Source of the DNA: Mytilus trossulus
Taxonomy: Eukaryota > Mollusca > Bivalvia > Mytilida > Mytilidae
NCBI RefSeq assembly: GCF_036588685.1
Contig: NC_086378.1
Span: forward strand, 44,493,578-44,557,577
Reading direction: 5' to 3'
Length of the DNA stretch: 64,000 nt
A program made the position numbers and the translations under genes. Positions within the stretch are counted from its first letter, which is position 1. Every line of letters starts with the position of its first letter. The notes beneath the pieces were generated by a model, which saw nothing but the letters and a program-made list of their open reading frames with translations, was not told the origin of the DNA and did not search any database. Positions 60,401-64,000 of this stretch are shown here, piece by piece.

Positions 60401-62123
60401 AGAGCATAATTATAGCATAAACATTCCAATTCTAAATATAACATATCACAGTGGTTACTTGAATCCAACGCATGCTGTTTGTATGCATATATCAATTGCA
60501 CGTCTGGCGCAATTACAAAATTTCAATCTTGGTATCTATGTTGAGTTTATTTATACATGTTATAAGTAAGAAATTCACTGAAACATGTGAAAACGACTAC
60601 AGTATGGAATGTTCAATTCATAATGAACGTTTAAGATCAGAATTTCCTGGTGACTACTTCATGTTTTAATTGTTTTATGTTTATTATGAAGAACCTAACC
60701 GTTATCGAATTGCTGAAACGGAAACATTTGAAATCCAAACGAAGTCATAAGAACAACTGTATGACTAAAATGGAACACATGGAACACATTGAAGGAACTC
60801 ATATATAGTGTTACGAATTTCAGCAATGACAACCCGAAACCAAACTGAATACTAAAACCATATAATCAGACAAATAACGTTAACGCCATTAAATGGATAC
60901 AGTCTTATTCATAACAATGAAATTAACAAACATAAACACCGAAAAACTATGCATCACAAGCTCGTGTCTGTATGAAAGAGAGTGGATAACAAATACTTAT
61001 GTGAAAGTTAAAATAACTCACATATACGATTTTTTTGTGAGATTAGCAGGCGTGTTTATCAAAACTAAATTTTGTGTAAGGGGTTCTGAAGCACAGCATT
61101 AGTGTTTATAGACTAGTGATATTGGATTCCAACCATTAAAGCCACTCAGACAATGAGCACATGACTAAATCAAGGAATTATGATAATGAAAATATGAAAC
61201 CATAATATACATCGAATTAAATGAGACTCATGCCGAAATTATTAACCATTTTCAATTTCTGTATATTATTTTAGGAAGGATCAATCAAAAGTATCTTATC
61301 ATGAAAAAAACCCGTCTGATTCGGCTGCAATATTACTGAAACGTATTCATTTGCAGACTTGTTCAGTTTATGCTTAACCTGTTATTAAATAAGTTTATAA
61401 AAAAACACGGTCTTCTACGTGTTATTGTTCTTATATTGTGCTGTTACACTACTGTCCCCAACTTAAGTTTAACCTAGCAACACCATTTGTTCATGCCTAT
61501 TAAAAGTCAGAAGTGGCATTATGTTTTTAAAAAAAACATATAAATTGATTTCTGAATATGAGAATATATGTCCTTGTATGTTGTAATAGAAGGCTGAATA
61601 TCGAGATAGTTTAATTCTCTACAGATGATAACATGTACTGCATTACTTTTGTATCTTACAGTCGATGACAAAGTACTTGTTAAACCCTTTGTTATCTTAA
61701 TTTAAAATTTATTCTTCTGCTTTATTTTGAATTCATTTATAGTTGCATATATCTCTGCTAGGATACGGAGGTAAACCCTGTATCACTTTTTTTATATTTA
61801 AGGAACATGAGGAAGAAAATAAGAAAAACACCCTGCGCTGTAATAATTTTGAGCAACTTCTAAAAATTATGGGTGAATAACTGACAGAATATGATTGAAG
61901 TTTTTAAATTCGTGTAGGGTTTTAGTACAGTTGTTTGGTGTTCACACATGTATTTATGAATGCGTATGTTATAATTTCTTGATTTGTTTTTGAGGCAAAA
62001 TAATTGAGGTTATCTTCCTTCGAATGTAATTTATCTTTTAAAAGAGGGACGAAAGATAGCAAAGGGACAGTCAAACTCATAAATCAAAAATAAACTGCCA
62101 ATGCTAAAAATGAAAAAGACAAA
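60401..62123. other. Non-coding AT-rich stretch
   Basis: I find no gene, RNA or clear repeat. Open frames of 60-72 codons here overlap one another and show no recognisable composition. Confidence 0.4.
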
Positions 62124-62303
62124 CATGGCGTTCATTATCACTGAACTAGTACACATGTTTTTAGGGGCCAGCTGAAGGACGCCTCCTGGTAAGGGAATTT
62201 CTTGCTTCATTGAAGACCTGTTGTTGACCTTCTGCTGCTGTTTTTTCTACGGTCGGGTTGTAGTCTCTTTGACACTTTCCCCTTTTCCACTCTAAATTTT
62301 AAA
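62124..62303 (+). repeat. GGGGCCAGCTGAAGGACGCC repeat, full copy
   Basis: Same boundaries as 35129-35308, from 'atggcgttcattatcactga' to 'ccactctaaattttaaac'. It is diverged at several points and is followed directly by another repeat (62310-62425). Confidence 0.8.
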
Positions 62304-62309
62304 CAATAG

Positions 62310-62425
62310 TACACATGACACATCATAGAAAACTAAAGAATAAACAACACGAACCCACCAAAAACTAGCGATGATCTCAGTTGCTCCGGCAGGGTAAGCA
62401 GATCCTGCTCTACATGTGGCACCCG
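62310..62425 (+). repeat. Short interspersed repeat (copy 3 of 3)
   Basis: 'aacacgaacccaccaaaaac', 'gttgctccggcagggtaagc' and 'agatcctgctctacatgtgg' give the clearest version of the family seen at 3100-3290 and, inverted, at 8440-8545. Confidence 0.65.
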
Positions 62426-64000
62426 TTTTAACATACTTTAAATTGTCTTGTTGTTTAAGAAGCTCATTGGTTTGTAATACAGAATGTAGACTTAAAAGTG
62501 CTATCAAATCTAATTTGTTTATATGACTACTATGCAAATATTGCGTAGATGCATATAGTTACATATTTGTGGCATTTATGGTTGACGAAGATGTCTTTTG
62601 TGTTGTGTAATCTGATCTGTTGTCTGTTTTTTTGTTATTTTTTACCTGAGGTATTGTTGTGATTGACACCTTTATTTCTCCTTAAAACATTCCCAAATTA
62701 AGATATTATTCGTATATGTTTACCGCATAATACATGTGTTGCCAATCTGAACTGTCTTCACTGTCAACAAGTAGCTAAAATGATACATTCTTTACTACGT
62801 TTTTATAGAATTATTTTATCGCAAAATGTACAATGTTCGTTATTTAATGTACTAGCATTTTTGTTAAAAGTTCTAGTACTTTTTTTTTAAATTTAAAAAC
62901 AGTACTATTAGTACTATGTGCTGATCAAATGTTTCATCGCTAATATTAGAAATCATTGTTTCAAGATTTATGTAATTGTGTAAATCTAGCTAATTAGAAA
63001 ATAGGACACGATGTAACATATTGTATCGATAATAACAGTGTTACGTTAACTATATTTGAAAATTCACGGTCACTACTAAATTCACATGACTACTGTTTTG
63101 GTTAGATTAATATTGTGATTTTTTTATCGTAATATTTTGTATAATATACAATATATTCTAATACTAGTATATGAATGAGTACGTTGTATAAACGAAATAT
63201 TATTGTACATTTAATATTTGGTTTTGTTTTCCAGTGACAACTAGTTTAATTATTGCGAGTTCAACTGGGCATGGTCTGCATTTATATAAATTGTTAAACT
63301 GTGTGACAAATTCTGGAATAAAGTTATGGTCTGTGTGTAGAACATACTTTCAATTAAAAAAATCAGCAACGATTTTATCTTTGTCAATTAAAGGGTTAAT
63401 GTTTAAGATTCCATTCGAATATTTATGACGAATGTATGGTTTGAGATGAGTAAAATACCTAACCTTTAAAAACCTGTTAAATTCTTTTATGAAAGAATTT
63501 TCCATAGTATTAGCTTGGTAATAAAACAGGTTGGTTAACTACAATTCGAAATCAACCTTTATACACCTTAAATCAAATGACTAGAAGTTAAGATCAAAAT
63601 AATACCGACAATTGACTTTTACTCAACACCTCCTTTAATTGATAATTAAAAAAGCGAGAAACAATTCACAAAATTTATCATCGTTTTCCTATTTCAGGAA
63701 CCTCTATAAATAAATTCTTAATGGGATCGACGGTTACGTAATATGAAAATGAAACAAACCTTAAAATATATTTTCCGATCTAATCGAAAAACCCTATTCT
63801 AGGTAGGTTATGCATGATACCTTAAGTTAAGGAATCTAAGAATACAAAAGCCTCTGCAGACTAGAACTCAAAGGCCCTCAAAGAACCACCATGAAACACA
63901 ACATATTTTTTACTGTTATTTTATGTTTTTCCTGTCGTTTTATTGGGATTGACGTCCTAATGTCTTCTTCCAAATATTCGTCAATGCAGATATTTATAAG
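62426..64000. other. Non-coding AT-rich stretch to the window end
   Basis: No gene is supported. A 64-codon plus frame (63234-63428) follows a CAG that could be a splice acceptor, but its composition is unremarkable and no partner exon is seen. Confidence 0.35.

Noticed and set aside
63234-63428. 64-codon frame after a CAG acceptor-like site
   Set aside because: No partner exon, no recognisable motif and no duplicate; the acceptor alone is too weak.
1-64000. CRISPR array, rRNA genes or bacterial operon signals
   Set aside because: Repeats are dispersed or segmental, without regular spacers. Genes are spliced, with eukaryotic promoters; no rRNA-like sequence was seen.

Overview
This is an AT-rich, intron-bearing eukaryotic window from an animal genome. 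Several short interspersed repeat families look familiar from marine bivalves, and a mussel (Mytilus-like) is my best guess; that is inference, because no species marker is present. Two multi-exon genes look intact. Most of the rest is repeat, duplicated flank and transposon debris.

Region 1 (0-30 kb) is a decaying tandem cluster of small G proteins of the RGK branch (Rad/Gem/Rem/Rem2) of the Ras superfamily. Gene 1 (388-2320) and gene 2 (22794-24911) each have four coding exons with identical phases (1, 0, 1) and encode 359 and 358 residues. Between them lies a dead third copy (about 14450-17060). It keeps its promoter, a scrap of exon 2, exons 3 and 4 and the start of the 3' UTR, but it has lost exon 1, carries stops and holds a transposon in intron 2. 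A short exon-4 fragment sits on the minus strand at 11800-11850. Both live genes, and in part the dead one, share a compact promoter (CCAAT, CACGTG, TATAAATA). Similar DNA follows all three loci (9.06-9.7, 17.67-18.48 and 28.96-29.2 kb), so the duplicated block was larger than the gene. RGK proteins in other animals regulate voltage-gated calcium channels and the cytoskeleton; this role is carried over from the family and not shown by the sequence.

Region 2 (30-37 kb) has no recognised gene. It holds repeat copies, a 164-bp near-perfect hairpin (34904-35067) and a 241-bp tandem duplication (36161-36622).

Region 3 (37.4-60.3 kb) consists of diverged tandem copies of one non-coding segment (alpha 37.4-46.8, beta 46.83-49.25, gamma 54.6-60.3 kb). 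Two elements entered alpha after it was copied. One is a non-autonomous hAT-type element (41097-42642) with a perfect 8-bp target duplication, for which beta gives an empty site. The other is a broken tyrosine-recombinase retrotransposon (42807-46558, minus strand) with split direct repeats in the Ngaro order A1-ORFs-B1-A2-B2.

Region 4 (60.3-64 kb) holds only dispersed repeats and AT-rich DNA. No tRNA, rRNA or CRISPR array was found.
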